DNA from: Nanosyncoccus sp963544575
GTDB lineage: Bacteria; Patescibacteriota; Saccharimonadia; Saccharimonadales; Saccharimonadaceae
NCBI GenBank assembly: GCA_963544575.1
Contig: CAUUFZ010000001.1
Coordinates: 62,001-126,000 of the forward strand
Length of the DNA: 64,000 bases
Direction: 5' to 3'
Positions 48,007 through 57,954 of the stretch are shown piece by piece. The position numbers and the translations under genes are program-made. The first letter of the stretch is position 1, and every line of letters begins with the position of its first letter. The notes under the pieces were generated by a model. It searched no databases. It had not been told where the DNA came from and was given only the letters and a program-made list of their open reading frames with translations.

Positions 48007-51000
48007 ATGAAAAATAAAAAATATCGAATTAGTCTTGTTGTTTTGGTTTCGATCTTGATATTGAACCTAGTTTTGTATACTACATCTACTGTATTTGCTT
48101 TAAAGAATGTTACCATAATTTCTGCTCCCGCCGACAAGGTTGAAGGGTTAGTTAATGATGCTATTAAGGCTCGCACGATTATGGCGGCGTTTAAAAAATG
48201 CTATGAAAAAGCTGAATTAACTTATACTCCTAGGGCTAGAAGTCAAAAAGATGTGGCAAAAAAACAAGATCGAACAAATCTAAAAGAGATTGAAAAAAAT
48301 AAGGGAAATCTATTTCGTGACTTTAGTGACCTTGGATTACAGGGTGATGATAATAGTGACCATATAAAGATTAGAGTTGGTAGTCTTGAGCAATCTATAG
48401 AAGGAAGAAAAGATGATGGTAAGGCCTATTGTGATGATTCAAGTTCGTCCAATATAACTAAAGAGTTTGTTAATTTTTTTAAGCCAGGCGGCAGTATTTC
48501 GGATTTATTCTGTAATCAGAAAGCAGATGGACTCTTTAGTCATGTCAAGATTACTGGTGGTGCAAGGAGAGGATCTACAATTCATGCAGAAAAAACCGAT
48601 AATTGTGCAGAAGGTATTCCTAACGGTGCATTTCAGAGAAATAAAACAACCGGTATTCCTACACTCAAGTCAATTTATGAAAAGCGCATGAGCGGCAATG
48701 TTTTTGCTGAAAAATTTGAAAATATTGAAAAGGATAATATAAACGCAAACCTCGATTACCTAGCTGCATTAAATGCGTTCAATAGTGATTGTGTTTCTGG
48801 ATTCGAAGATAAAAAGACTAACCAAGCAGCTAGTTATTCGGTAAAAATTGTAGATAAAGACGGTAAGGTGTCTGAAAAATATCCAAAAATAAAATTTGGT
48901 GGCGATGGCAAGGACGTTGATGCTACATCCTTTGTCTATAGCAATAACGGTGGCAATATTAATAAATCAAAGAGCTGCAAGGATCTCTCAGATATTTTAA
49001 ATAAAAATGCTGAATTCTATGCCGCAAATTTCAAAACAGCTAAACAAGACACTTGTGGTAGTCCCGAAATGATTCAGGCCGTGACTGATACTGTGACTGA
49101 ATATAGTCGTCGAGAAGGAGCTGGCGCTGTCTTAACGGCAGATGAAAAGGCTGAATATACAAAACTTTCTAATGCTCTACAAAAGAAAGATTTTACTGAA
49201 GATGATGGCAATGGTGGAAGAAAATGTATTGAAACTAAAAAAATAAAAGTTCAGGAAGAGAGTGCATGTGGATCAGAAAAAACTAAAACTCAGGCTAGGG
49301 GAATTGTTGAGGGGTATGAGCATAAAATGTATGACGAGGGTGAGACTCTCTCAGATGCCGAAAAACAGGAATATGAAACTCTGCAAAAAGCACTAGCGGA
49401 CAATAAGTTCACTGTCGATGATGGTAATGGTGGTGAAAAATGTTTAGAAACGGAACATTTGGAGAATCAAATTGAGACAGGCGACTCATCTACTGATGAT
49501 GGAACTGCCGATGAGAAGCAAAGCTATTGTCAGGAAAACGGCGGTTTCCTTTCTTGGATGCTTTGTCCGGCCATTGCCGATGGTGCAGCTACGGCTGGTG
49601 GACTTCTTGGTTTTATTACTAGCCTTACTACTGTACATACTTCTATCATTGAGCAATTCTCTAAGCAGGATTCATCCATCTATAAGGCCTGGTCCGCCTT
49701 CCGTAATATTGCCAATATCGGTTTTGTGATTATGCTACTCGTAGTAGTGTTTTCTCAGGTGACTAATATTGGTATTTCTAATTACAGCATTAAGAAAATC
49801 TTACCAAAACTTATCATTACTGCGATCCTAGTTAATTTCTCATATCTGATTATGGGTGTCTTAATTGATCTTTCTCAAATCGCTGGTAATGGTATTGGGG
49901 CACTTATTAGGTCGGTAGCTGCTGATGGTATGGATGTTGATGCCTCCACTAGAGCATCTGCAATTATATCTGCTATCGCGGGAAGTGTTACTGGAACTGC
50001 AGGTGGTCTTGCTGGTATTGGAATAGCGACCGGAGCACTTGCTGGGCCAGCAATTATTCTCCCCGTAGTGATGTTTATTGTTACGACATTGATTTCAGTC
50101 TTCTTTGGTTTTATTATGTTAACTATTCGTCAGGCTGCTATTATAATGGTAGTTGTACTTGCTCCGCTCATGATGGTCCTATATGCTTTACCGAATACTG
50201 CCGCGATAACTAAGAAATATCTTTCTATTGTTAAATCTCTCCTGATGCTTTATCCAATGTTTATCTTTGCGACCTCTGCTGGTGCTCTTGCTTCTTCGAT
50301 TATTATTGGTACTAGTACAGATATTCTTATGATGATTGTCGGTGGATTGCTGAACGTGCTTCCTTATTTCGCGATTCCATCCATGACCTCCAAGTCTCTT
50401 GCTGGTCTCGGCGCTATCACTGGAGCCTTCGATAAGATGCGTGGTGGAGCTCTCAAGGGTGCAAGTATGGCAGGTGGGGCTATTGCTTCTTCTGAATTTT
50501 ACAGAAATGCAAAGAACAATTTTGCTGCCGACAGGGAAGTCAAGCGTGCTGAAGAAAAATTACGTGGTTACAATAATATGAGAAGATCAGGCAAAACACT
50601 TACTTCTGGCCAAATGCGAGATCGTGCTAGAGCTGTAGAAATTCTCAACAAAGATTCTAAAATGCGTGCCGGTGGTGATTATGCCGCTAGTACCGCTCTA
50701 AGTAATTTTAGTGGCAGCGGTTTTGAAAATCTCGAGAATCTTGCTAAAGACGAAGCTATGGAATACCAGGATAAGATTCTTATGAGTAGCTATCGAAATA
50801 GTGGAAAATCAGAAGCTGAGCTTGCGGCGGAACTGAAGAAAGAAATGGAAACTTCATACAAAGGTGCTACAGACCAACAAAAAGAAGCACATGACAGTAG
50901 AATCCGTGCACTTACCAGAGTTGTCGGTGCTACAAAAAGCGGACAGAAACTTATCAATGGTATGATGGCGGATTCAGACTTAAAAACTTCTGGGCGTGCT

Positions 51001-51543
51001 ATGACGCAGCTTGATCATGCTAGTTCGAGTATTCCTGGTTTTGCCGATAAGCATCAAGTATTAACTGGTCAGTTAACGTCACTTAGGGGAACTAGTCAGG
51101 CAACCGGTGAAGATACAGTTGAAGGTCTAGCTAACCAGCTTCGTGCAGAAGGAACTGAATTTGCGCTCAGCAACATTAATGGTGATAAGCTTAATGCTAT
51201 GTCAAATGCTGATGCTTCCGAATTGAAAGCTACTGGCGATGCAAGGTTTAATGCTGCCCTTAATCAATTAGCTGAAACCGGTATTAAAAATCCAGATATT
51301 ATCAATGGCCTTGATGGCGCTAAGTACGAAATGGTGCATGAAGCCCAGGGTGAAATTGCTGATAGAATGAATCAGACCACAATCAATGTTCGAAGTACTG
51401 GTAATGAAGCTGCAGTCTATCGAGCCCCTGCCGACTTCGGTGAGATTGCTAGCCAAAGAGTGGTTAATGGTGATGTTATCTACACTAACAAGAATGGCGA
51501 TACCTTCAATGCTAGTAAAAATCAAACCACCAAGAATCTCTAA
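48007..51543 (+). CDS. VirB6/TrbL-like giant membrane protein
   Basis: The 1178-aa protein has a signal-anchor, then an extracytoplasmic region of about 490 residues with many Cys and a duplicated unit of about 65 residues (near 356-418 and 428-488, each with TLSDAEKQEY or VLTADEKAEY and DDGNGG.KC.ET), a membrane domain at about 527-800 with six or more helices (RNIANIGFVIMLLVVVFSQ, NYSIKKILPKLIITAILVNFSY, LTIRQAAIIMVVVLAPLMMV) and a long cytoplasmic C-terminus. The membrane domain resembles VirB6/TrbL of type IV secretion. No VirB4, VirD4 or relaxase lies nearby. ATG at 48007 is preferred to GTG at 48004. Confidence 0.8.
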   Translation: MKNKKYRISLVVLVSILILNLVLYTTSTVFALKNVTIISAPADKVEGLVNDAIKARTIMAAFKKCYEKAELTYTPRARSQKDVAKKQDRTNLKEIEKNKGNLFRDFSDLGLQGDDNSDHIKIRVGSLEQSIEGRKDDGKAYCDDSSSSNITKEFVNFFKPGGSISDLFCNQKADGLFSHVKITGGARRGSTIHAEKTDNCAEGIPNGAFQRNKTTGIPTLKSIYEKRMSGNVFAEKFENIEKDNINANLDYLAALNAFNSDCVSGFEDKKTNQAASYSVKIVDKDGKVSEKYPKIKFGGDGKDVDATSFVYSNNGGNINKSKSCKDLSDILNKNAEFYAANFKTAKQDTCGSPEMIQAVTDTVTEYSRREGAGAVLTADEKAEYTKLSNALQKKDFTEDDGNGGRKCIETKKIKVQEESACGSEKTKTQARGIVEGYEHKMYDEGETLSDAEKQEYETLQKALADNKFTVDDGNGGEKCLETEHLENQIETGDSSTDDGTADEKQSYCQENGGFLSWMLCPAIADGAATAGGLLGFITSLTTVHTSIIEQFSKQDSSIYKAWSAFRNIANIGFVIMLLVVVFSQVTNIGISNYSIKKILPKLIITAILVNFSYLIMGVLIDLSQIAGNGIGALIRSVAADGMDVDASTRASAIISAIAGSVTGTAGGLAGIGIATGALAGPAIILPVVMFIVTTLISVFFGFIMLTIRQAAIIMVVVLAPLMMVLYALPNTAAITKKYLSIVKSLLMLYPMFIFATSAGALASSIIIGTSTDILMMIVGGLLNVLPYFAIPSMTSKSLAGLGAITGAFDKMRGGALKGASMAGGAIASSEFYRNAKNNFAADREVKRAEEKLRGYNNMRRSGKTLTSGQMRDRARAVEILNKDSKMRAGGDYAASTALSNFSGSGFENLENLAKDEAMEYQDKILMSSYRNSGKSEAELAAELKKEMETSYKGATDQQKEAHDSRIRALTRVVGATKSGQKLINGMMADSDLKTSGRAMTQLDHASSSIPGFADKHQVLTGQLTSLRGTSQATGEDTVEGLANQLRAEGTEFALSNINGDKLNAMSNADASELKATGDARFNAALNQLAETGIKNPDIINGLDGAKYEMVHEAQGEIADRMNQTTINVRSTGNEAAVYRAPADFGEIASQRVVNGDVIYTNKNGDTFNASKNQTTKNL

Positions 51544-51605
51544 TCGCCTCTCTTGGATTTAGAAAAATAGAATCCTTCCTAGTTCACGAACCGTCGGGTT
51601 TGGGG

Positions 51606-51611
51606 TATAAT
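51606..51611 (+). promoter_or_regulatory. -10 box of tRNA-Leu
   Basis: TATAAT ends 8 nt before the first base of the tRNA. Confidence 0.7.
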
Positions 51612-51619
51612 TATCTCAA

Positions 51620-51705
51620 GCCCGAATGGCGGAATTGGCAGACGCGCTAGCTTCAGGTGCTAGTCTAGCTTCTAGGTGCAGGTTCAAGTCCTGTTTCGGG
51701 CACCA
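51620..51705 (+). tRNA. tRNA-Leu (anticodon CAG)
   Basis: A class II cloverleaf with GCCCGAA/TTCGGGC acceptor, anticodon stem CTAGC/GCTAG around TTCAGGT (CAG), long variable arm and encoded CCA. Confidence 0.95.
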
Positions 51706-51713
51706 CAAGATTA

Positions 51714-51739
51714 GATCATAGTGAGAGCTATGATTTTTT
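51714..51739 (+). terminator. Terminator of tRNA-Leu
   Basis: ATCATAG and CTATGAT pair around TGAGAG and are followed by TTTTTTG. Confidence 0.8.
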
Positions 51740-51857
51740 GTTAAATTATTATTACGCGTCGGTTTTTAAATAGGAATCCAGTTTTAAAAACTCACCAGTC
51801 CGCTGTTTTTCTTAATTTTCAAATAATCTTGGCTCTTAAATCAAAAAGGAGCCAAAT

Positions 51858-53435
51858 ATGTCAAAAAACTTATTTAAAAATAAATCCCTCGATACTCTGC
51901 TCCCGGATTTTCGTGTTGAAAATCATCCTCTCGATAGAGAGCAACGCAAGGCTATTTATGATCCAGCCAGATTTAATCTAACCATAGCTGGTGCTGGTTC
52001 TGGCAAAACTACCACCATTCTCGGTAAAATTCTCTATCTCTTGCAATCTGGTTTTGCGAGTCCGCCAGAAATACTAGTTTTATCCTTTACCCATGATTCT
52101 GCCACGGAACTAAGAGAACGTTTTTTGCGCGAATATTATCAAACATTTGCGGAACAGATTTTGCTCAGAAAATCTCCGCCACCCGATATTACGATTGAGA
52201 CCTTCCATAGTTTAGCGCTAAAATTGCTACGAAAATTGTGGCCAGATTTTTCAGTGACAACGAATGAAATAGGTGACGAGCAGTCTGTTTCGGAAATAGA
52301 TAATAACCCAGTTTCTGATTTTGATTCAGTTTCTGGTTCTGATGAGCTTACCATACAGACTTCGATTATTCGCGAATTTCTCGATCTTCATGAGCTAGAT
52401 TCTTCCACGCTGCCTCTCATCGCTAGTAAATTCTCCTCAGAGGAATACAGCAAATTATTCCTCACGGTTTCCGAAAAATACCAAAGGGAATTATCTAGTC
52501 TCCTAGAAAACCATCAGGCTACGTTTTCTGGGCTGATCAAATTAGCGATTCGGTATCTTCGCTCTGGCCAGATTAAAACACAATTTCGCTATATCATTGT
52601 CGACGAATATCAGGATCTCTCGGCTTTACGCCAGGAATTTTTGTATCTTCTCATTGAATCCTCGCAAGCCAACCTATTCGCCGTGGGTGATGATTGGCAG
52701 GCCATTTATGGTTTCAGTGGTAGTCGCGTCGACTTTACTTTAAATTTCCGTCAATTTTGGGGAGATTTCTCTCTGCATCGCATTTCGAAAACCTATCGTT
52801 TTGGCCCTACGCTGGCCAGGTTAAGTTCGAATTTTATTATGCAAGATCATATTCAAATTCGAAAACAAATTCAAAGTCAAAAAGAAGATGCATTAGAGCC
52901 GGTCGTGGAGATTTCTGGTGATTCGGAACGACTCGACATGGAGGTTCTGACGCATTATTTTGAATCTCTGCCTCGGGATAGTTCGATTCTTTTTCTCGGC
53001 CGTTTCCAGATTGACCGGCTTCGTCTTCTTCATTGTACTCAGTTTAAGCTAACCTCAGATAGTATAGAATTTCAAACGCGGCCAGATCTAAAAATTCGTT
53101 TTCTCACCGTGCACCAATCTAAAGGTCTGGAGGCTGATCATGTGATTATTCTTAATAATCGCGAAGCCAAGCTGGGTTTTCCTGCTCATGTCAAAGATCC
53201 ACCGCTGAAGGCTGAACTTATAAGAATTGCAGGCGAGTTAAAGCTTGATCAAATCTCAGAAAATGAGGAGAGACGCCTCTTTTATGTCGCGCTCACTCGT
53301 GCCAAAAAGCAGGTAATTTTACTCACTGTCGATGATAAGGAATCTAGTTTTATCAAAGAGCTACGTCGAAAGTTTCGTCAGGATTTTACCACCTACTATC
53401 TTTCGCATTTTGAAAAATATCTTAATCCAGAATAA
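51858..53435 (+). CDS. UvrD-like superfamily 1 helicase, short form
   Basis: The 525-aa protein has all core SF1A motifs: Q motif LDREQRKAI, Walker A AGAGSGKTTT, motif Ia VLSFTHDSATEL, motif II IIVDEYQDLSALRQEF, motif III GDDWQAIYGFSGSR, motif IV TYRFG, motif V FLTVHQSKGLEADHVII and motif VI LFYVALTRAKKQV. It is about 200 residues shorter than UvrD or PcrA and lacks most of the 2B insertion, resembling the HelD/helicase IV branch. It would unwind DNA in repair. Alone under its own AAAGGAG site. A full-length UvrD follows at 61394. Confidence 0.92.
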   Translation: MSKNLFKNKSLDTLLPDFRVENHPLDREQRKAIYDPARFNLTIAGAGSGKTTTILGKILYLLQSGFASPPEILVLSFTHDSATELRERFLREYYQTFAEQILLRKSPPPDITIETFHSLALKLLRKLWPDFSVTTNEIGDEQSVSEIDNNPVSDFDSVSGSDELTIQTSIIREFLDLHELDSSTLPLIASKFSSEEYSKLFLTVSEKYQRELSSLLENHQATFSGLIKLAIRYLRSGQIKTQFRYIIVDEYQDLSALRQEFLYLLIESSQANLFAVGDDWQAIYGFSGSRVDFTLNFRQFWGDFSLHRISKTYRFGPTLARLSSNFIMQDHIQIRKQIQSQKEDALEPVVEISGDSERLDMEVLTHYFESLPRDSSILFLGRFQIDRLRLLHCTQFKLTSDSIEFQTRPDLKIRFLTVHQSKGLEADHVIILNNREAKLGFPAHVKDPPLKAELIRIAGELKLDQISENEERRLFYVALTRAKKQVILLTVDDKESSFIKELRRKFRQDFTTYYLSHFEKYLNPE

Positions 53436-53505
53436 TTTATTGCTCTAAGCTTATAATTGAAAGCAAAAGACTTTTTTACAAAAAATTCCAGGCAGTCTGT
53501 AGCAA

Positions 53506-54231
53506 CTACTTCTTCGGCTTAGTGATCGAATTGATTTTGTTGCCAATATTTTCTTGAGTTTTTTGGATATTTTCCATTGCTGCTTTCGTCATGTGGCGTC
53601 TAAATCTAGCCGCACGCGAATAATACTCACGGGTTAGCTTTTTGATTTCTGAGGTTACATCAATTTTAGTAGAGCCAAATTTGGCGCTGAATTTATCACG
53701 TAATTTCAAAGTCGCCACAGTGGTAAAAATAATATCAATCACTAAAATCGTCAGTAGTACCCCGTTAATCGATTCAATCATCGGCCAGGAAAGTGGTGAA
53801 ATCAAATGCAAAATAAACGGATGTAATCCGTACTTAATTAACATTCCACCTAGCCCAAAACCAAGAGAAGTCTCGAGTGAGACTCTGCCGTTTAGATTGA
53901 AGCGTGTAGTTTCTGAGTAGTCCCACCAACGCACCCGAAAGATTTTTTCCATGACTACGCTAGTAGTATACTCAATCACAGTACAAATTAAGGCAAAAAT
54001 AAAGAATTCAATATACCATTCGAAATGAATTTCTTGTGTCAGGATTAAAAATGAGATCATTCCCACGCCATATATTGGACAGATTGGTCCGAAAAGGAAA
54101 CCTCGGTTCTGTAATTTTCGTTGCTCGACACTCGTCCAAATACATTCGAAGACCCAGCCGATAAAAGAATAGATAATGAACATCAAAAACCAGAAGCTTA
54201 CAAACCTGAATACTTCATGAATTTCAAACAT
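53506..54231 (-). CDS. Putative ABC transporter permease family membrane protein
   Basis: The 241-aa product has five membrane helices and the family signature FIIYSFIGWVFECIW, RGFLFGPICPIYGVG, EYTTSVVMEKIFRVRWWDYS, which I know as the putative ABC-transporter type IV family (PF06541). Despite the name, no ATPase partner has been shown. The C-terminal 60 residues are charged and helical. TAAAAT (54241-54246, minus) ends 9 nt before the ATG. No ABC gene is nearby. Confidence 0.88.
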   Translation of the reverse strand: MFEIHEVFRFVSFWFLMFIIYSFIGWVFECIWTSVEQRKLQNRGFLFGPICPIYGVGMISFLILTQEIHFEWYIEFFIFALICTVIEYTTSVVMEKIFRVRWWDYSETTRFNLNGRVSLETSLGFGLGGMLIKYGLHPFILHLISPLSWPMIESINGVLLTILVIDIIFTTVATLKLRDKFSAKFGSTKIDVTSEIKKLTREYYSRAARFRRHMTKAAMENIQKTQENIGNKINSITKPKK

Positions 54232-54347
54232 TACTTATCTATTTTAACATGAGAGGTCGGGATTTGTTTATGTTAAAATAAAAGTAATGATTTAGTTATT
54301 TTTGAATTTTAAACCATTGTTAAACTTAATAAAAACAAGGAGAATAA

Positions 54348-55442
54348 ATGTTAATTTCTGAAAATGTCCCGATTAAAAATCTTGTCACCATGCGTATTGG
54401 TGGTCCAGCCAAATATGTCATCGAGATCAAGTCTAAAGATGAAATTCCAGAAGCTTATCAATTCGCCGCTGAAAAAAATCTTCCGGTCACCATTCTTGGT
54501 AATGGTGCTAATACCTTTGCCACCGACGAAGGCTACCAAGGTGTAATCTTGCTCGATCGCATTCTCGGCATCTCACAGCTTTCTGCGGAGGAAATTGAAG
54601 CCACTTACGGTGCCGAAGTGAAAACTGAAGCCGAAAAAGAAGGATACGGTTATTTTCGCGCTAATGGTGGTGAAATCTGGGACTCTTTAGTCAATTTCAC
54701 CGCTGCTCTTGGTTATTCTGGTATCGAAGCAATGGCTGGTATTCCAGGTACCGCTGGTGCCTCTCCAGTTCAGAACATCGGCGCCTATGGCCAGGAAGTT
54801 ACTCAGGTGATTGTTTCTGCCGATGTCTACGATTTGAAGGAGAAAACTTTTAAAACCATCTTCGCTGAAGATATGCAGATGAGCTACCGCAAGTCCATCT
54901 TTAATTCTGGCGAAAGCGTGGGTCGTTACTTTATTTATTCCATTGTGATTCGCCTGAAAAAAGGTCAACTTAATCCACCATTCTACCGTTCTTTGCAGGC
55001 CTATGTGGATGAACATCAGGAAACTGATTTTTCGCCAACTAATATCGCACGCATGGTTCGCGAAGTACGCAATTCTAAATTGCCAGATCCAGAAAAAATC
55101 GCCAGCGCTGGTAGTTTCTTCAAGAATATTTACCTCACTGACGAAGAAGCCGACGAGGCCGAGGCACGTGGTATCGAAGTTTGGCGCAATGCTAAAGAAG
55201 TTGGTCCAGATTCTCCAGAGAAACGCACCAATCTCGTGAATTCCGGTTGGCTCCTCGAGCATGCTGGTCTCAAAGGTCAGGTCTTCCATGGTATGAAAGT
55301 CAGTGAAAAGGCCGCTCTAATTCTAATTAATGAATCTGCCGAAACCTATGCCGACCTTGCTGCCGCTCGTGCTGAAATTGCAAAAATTGTCTTCGATAAA
55401 TTCGGCTTAATGATCGAACAAGAACCAGATGAAATTAAATAA
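54348..55442 (+). CDS. murB: UDP-N-acetylenolpyruvoylglucosamine reductase
   Basis: The 364-aa FAD enzyme makes UDP-N-acetylmuramic acid. It has the start NTM-like VTMRIGGPAKYV, FAD motif LGNGANTFATDEGY, MAGIPGTAGASPVQNIGAYG and the type I catalytic YRKSIF, plus SAGSFFKN for Ser and an HGMKVSEK-Ala end. AAGGAG lies before the ATG. folD starts 8 bp later and gpmI 22 bp after that, forming an operon of unrelated pathways. Confidence 0.94.
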   Translation: MLISENVPIKNLVTMRIGGPAKYVIEIKSKDEIPEAYQFAAEKNLPVTILGNGANTFATDEGYQGVILLDRILGISQLSAEEIEATYGAEVKTEAEKEGYGYFRANGGEIWDSLVNFTAALGYSGIEAMAGIPGTAGASPVQNIGAYGQEVTQVIVSADVYDLKEKTFKTIFAEDMQMSYRKSIFNSGESVGRYFIYSIVIRLKKGQLNPPFYRSLQAYVDEHQETDFSPTNIARMVREVRNSKLPDPEKIASAGSFFKNIYLTDEEADEAEARGIEVWRNAKEVGPDSPEKRTNLVNSGWLLEHAGLKGQVFHGMKVSEKAALILINESAETYADLAAARAEIAKIVFDKFGLMIEQEPDEIK

Positions 55443-55450
55443 GGAGCTCC

Positions 55451-56263
55451 ATGGTTAAAGAATTAAATGGCCGTGAATTAGTCGGATTTATCAAGGAGCG
55501 CCAAGCTCATCAGGTAAAGGCTCTCCGCTCACGTAAAATCCGTCCGAGATTAGTCATTATTCGTGATTCAAATAATCCCGTCATCGAAAAATATGTCAGC
55601 CTCAAGAAAGCCTACGGTGAAGATATCGAGATTGAGGTAATTGACCAAGTAGTAAATCCTACCAAGGAAGCTATTCAGGCCGCTATCGAATCTGCTAATC
55701 AAGACACTTCCGTCTCTTCGGTGATTTTGCAGCTTCCTTTGCAAAATCCGGAGTGGACCGAGGAGCTCGTCGCATTGATCGCTCCCGAAAAAGACGTCGA
55801 TGGCTTGACTGGTAAAAGCCGTTTCGATAGTGCTACGGCGACTGCCATCAACTGGTTGCTTACTGGTTATGGCGTCGAACTTGGTAATAAATCAATCGCC
55901 ATTGTTGGTCGCGGACGTCTGGTCGGTGAACCGCTCATTCGTATGTTTACTAATTCCAATCTTCGTGTTTCAGTTTTTCACCGTGGTTCCGATTTTTCTG
56001 AACTTAAAAATCACGATGTCATTATTGCCGCCACGGGTAATCCTCATCTCATTACTTCCGAAATGATTCGCGAGGGTGCGGTGATTGTTGATGCCGGTAC
56101 GGCCAGTGAAGGCGGAGTAATTCTCGGTGATATTAACGATGAAATTCGTGCCCGTACTGATATTTCTGCTATCACACCAAAAATCGGTGGTGTAGGTCCA
56201 CTCACTATTGGCGTACTATTCGAAAATGTCCTGGCCTCTGCTGCCGAAAATCAAACGCATTAA
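55451..56263 (+). CDS. folD: Bifunctional methylene-THF dehydrogenase / cyclohydrolase
   Basis: The 270-aa enzyme oxidises 5,10-methylene-THF to 10-formyl-THF, needed for purines and initiator formylation. It has the YVSLKKA segment carrying the catalytic Tyr and Lys, ILQLPLQNP, PEKDVDGLT, the NADP loop VGRGRLVGEP and the end KIGGVGPLTIGVLFENV. It is slightly short but complete. GGAGC precedes the ATG. Second gene of the murB operon. Confidence 0.95.
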   Translation: MVKELNGRELVGFIKERQAHQVKALRSRKIRPRLVIIRDSNNPVIEKYVSLKKAYGEDIEIEVIDQVVNPTKEAIQAAIESANQDTSVSSVILQLPLQNPEWTEELVALIAPEKDVDGLTGKSRFDSATATAINWLLTGYGVELGNKSIAIVGRGRLVGEPLIRMFTNSNLRVSVFHRGSDFSELKNHDVIIAATGNPHLITSEMIREGAVIVDAGTASEGGVILGDINDEIRARTDISAITPKIGGVGPLTIGVLFENVLASAAENQTH

Positions 56264-56285
56264 TTAAAAATTAAAAGGGTGAGTC

Positions 56286-57899
56286 ATGCAAGCAAAATCA
56301 AAGAAAAATTATAGCGGTCCAGTCGTCCTCGTGGTGATGGATGGGGTGGGGATTCGTCAAGAAATTGAAGGTAACGCTGTAGCCTTAGCTTACACCGAGT
56401 TTTTGCATCAATTAGAGCAAAATTATCCTAAGTTAGCTCTCCAAGCTTCAGGTGAAGCGGTTGGTATCTTGGCTGGTCAAATGGGGAATTCTGAAGTCGG
56501 GCATAATGCTCTCGGCAGTGGTCAAATTATTAAGCAGGGTATCGCTAAAATCAACCAAGCTTTTTCTACCGGTGAAATCTGGCAATCCAGCGCTTGGCAG
56601 GGGGCTATCGAAAATCTTAAAACCCACCAGTCCACCTTGCATTTTTCCGGAATTTTCTCTGATGGTGGCGTACATAGTGAGTTGTCTCATCTTTTTGCCA
56701 TGCTAAGACGCGCCGCCGAATCTGGTATCAAAACCATACGCGTACATGCGGTCTTCGATGGTCGCGATGTGGCACCGCAGTCGGCTGAAAAATATCTCAC
56801 GATGTTTAATCAAACGGTCGCAAAAATCAAAGCCGAGTTCGACGTCGATATCCAAATCGCCTCTGGTGGTGGTCGCATGGTCTTCATTGCTGACCGTTAT
56901 CAAACCGATTGGACTATAGTCGAACGTGGTTGGCAGGCCTTAGTCTATGGGCAGGCCGAGCACTATTTTAACTCTGCCGATGCGGCAATTCAGTATTTTC
57001 GTGAATCTGAACCTAGCCTCCAAGATCAGTATCTTCCAGCTTTTGTGGTGACAGATGAGGCGAAGCATCCAATTGGTCTAGTCCAGCCACACGATAGTTT
57101 TATCTACTTTGATTTTCGTGCCGACCGCGCGCTCGAAATTGCCGAAGCTTTTTGTCTCGATGATTTTCAAGGTTTTGATCGTGGTACTGAGCAGAATCAG
57201 AAATTACCGGTCTACTTTGCCAGTCTCACCGAATATGATGTTGATCGCCATTTTCCGGAGCACACCTTAGTCGAGCCGGTCGAAATTAAACATACCCTAC
57301 ATGAATATTTGGCAGCCAAAAATCTCACCCAGCTAGCCTGTTCTGAAACTGCCAAGTTCGGTCATATTACCTATTATTTTAACGGCAATAGTTATGAGCC
57401 GCTACCAGGTGAAGAATTTCTTGAAATTAAATCCGATACGCGTCCCTACGACGAACGTCCTTGGATGAAGTCTGCGGAAATTACCGACGCCGTTATCGAA
57501 AAAATGGCTAATTTTGATTTTGTTCGAATTAATTTTGCCGGTGGTGATATGGTGGGGCACTTCGGTGAGCTTGAGCCGACCGTGATTGCTATGGAAGCGA
57601 TGGATCTACAGCTTCAGCGTCTCGCCAAAAAGGTTGATGAACTAGGCGGCATGATGTTGATTACCGCTGATCACGGTAATGCCGAGGAGCTTTTTGATAC
57701 TACTACCCATCAAGCTAAAACTTCACATACCACTAATCTTGTCCCTTGTTATTTTTATGATAATACCGAGTTTAGTCAGCATTATCAGTTAAAAAATTTG
57801 ACTGACGCCGGGTTAACTAATGTTGCGGCTACGCTTGCTGACCTCTTAATTAACGAGCATTCTGAATATTGGCGCGATTCATTGATTAGTCTCAAATAG
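56286..57899 (+). CDS. gpmI: Cofactor-independent phosphoglycerate mutase
   Basis: The 537-aa two-manganese enzyme interconverts 3- and 2-phosphoglycerate. The metal-binding VVMDGVG starts the phosphatase domain, the phospho-serine loop is MGNSEVGHNALG, transferase-domain motifs include VHAVFDGRDVAPQSA and ASGGGRM, and the C-terminal metal sites are GGDMVGH and ADHGNAEE. Together with pgk, tpiA and pyk it completes most of lower glycolysis in this window (enolase is absent). Third gene of the murB-folD-gpmI operon. Confidence 0.96.
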   Translation: MQAKSKKNYSGPVVLVVMDGVGIRQEIEGNAVALAYTEFLHQLEQNYPKLALQASGEAVGILAGQMGNSEVGHNALGSGQIIKQGIAKINQAFSTGEIWQSSAWQGAIENLKTHQSTLHFSGIFSDGGVHSELSHLFAMLRRAAESGIKTIRVHAVFDGRDVAPQSAEKYLTMFNQTVAKIKAEFDVDIQIASGGGRMVFIADRYQTDWTIVERGWQALVYGQAEHYFNSADAAIQYFRESEPSLQDQYLPAFVVTDEAKHPIGLVQPHDSFIYFDFRADRALEIAEAFCLDDFQGFDRGTEQNQKLPVYFASLTEYDVDRHFPEHTLVEPVEIKHTLHEYLAAKNLTQLACSETAKFGHITYYFNGNSYEPLPGEEFLEIKSDTRPYDERPWMKSAEITDAVIEKMANFDFVRINFAGGDMVGHFGELEPTVIAMEAMDLQLQRLAKKVDELGGMMLITADHGNAEELFDTTTHQAKTSHTTNLVPCYFYDNTEFSQHYQLKNLTDAGLTNVAATLADLLINEHSEYWRDSLISLK

Positions 57900-57931
57900 C
57901 CTGTTAAGAGGTGTTATCTGGGGAAATATGG

Positions 57932-57937
57932 TATAAT
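57932..57937 (+). promoter_or_regulatory. -10 box of galU
   Basis: TATAAT, 17 nt before the ATG; the leader of about 10 nt has AAGGAG at 57944-57949. Confidence 0.65.
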
Positions 57938-57954
57938 GCAGAAAAGGAGAAAAA

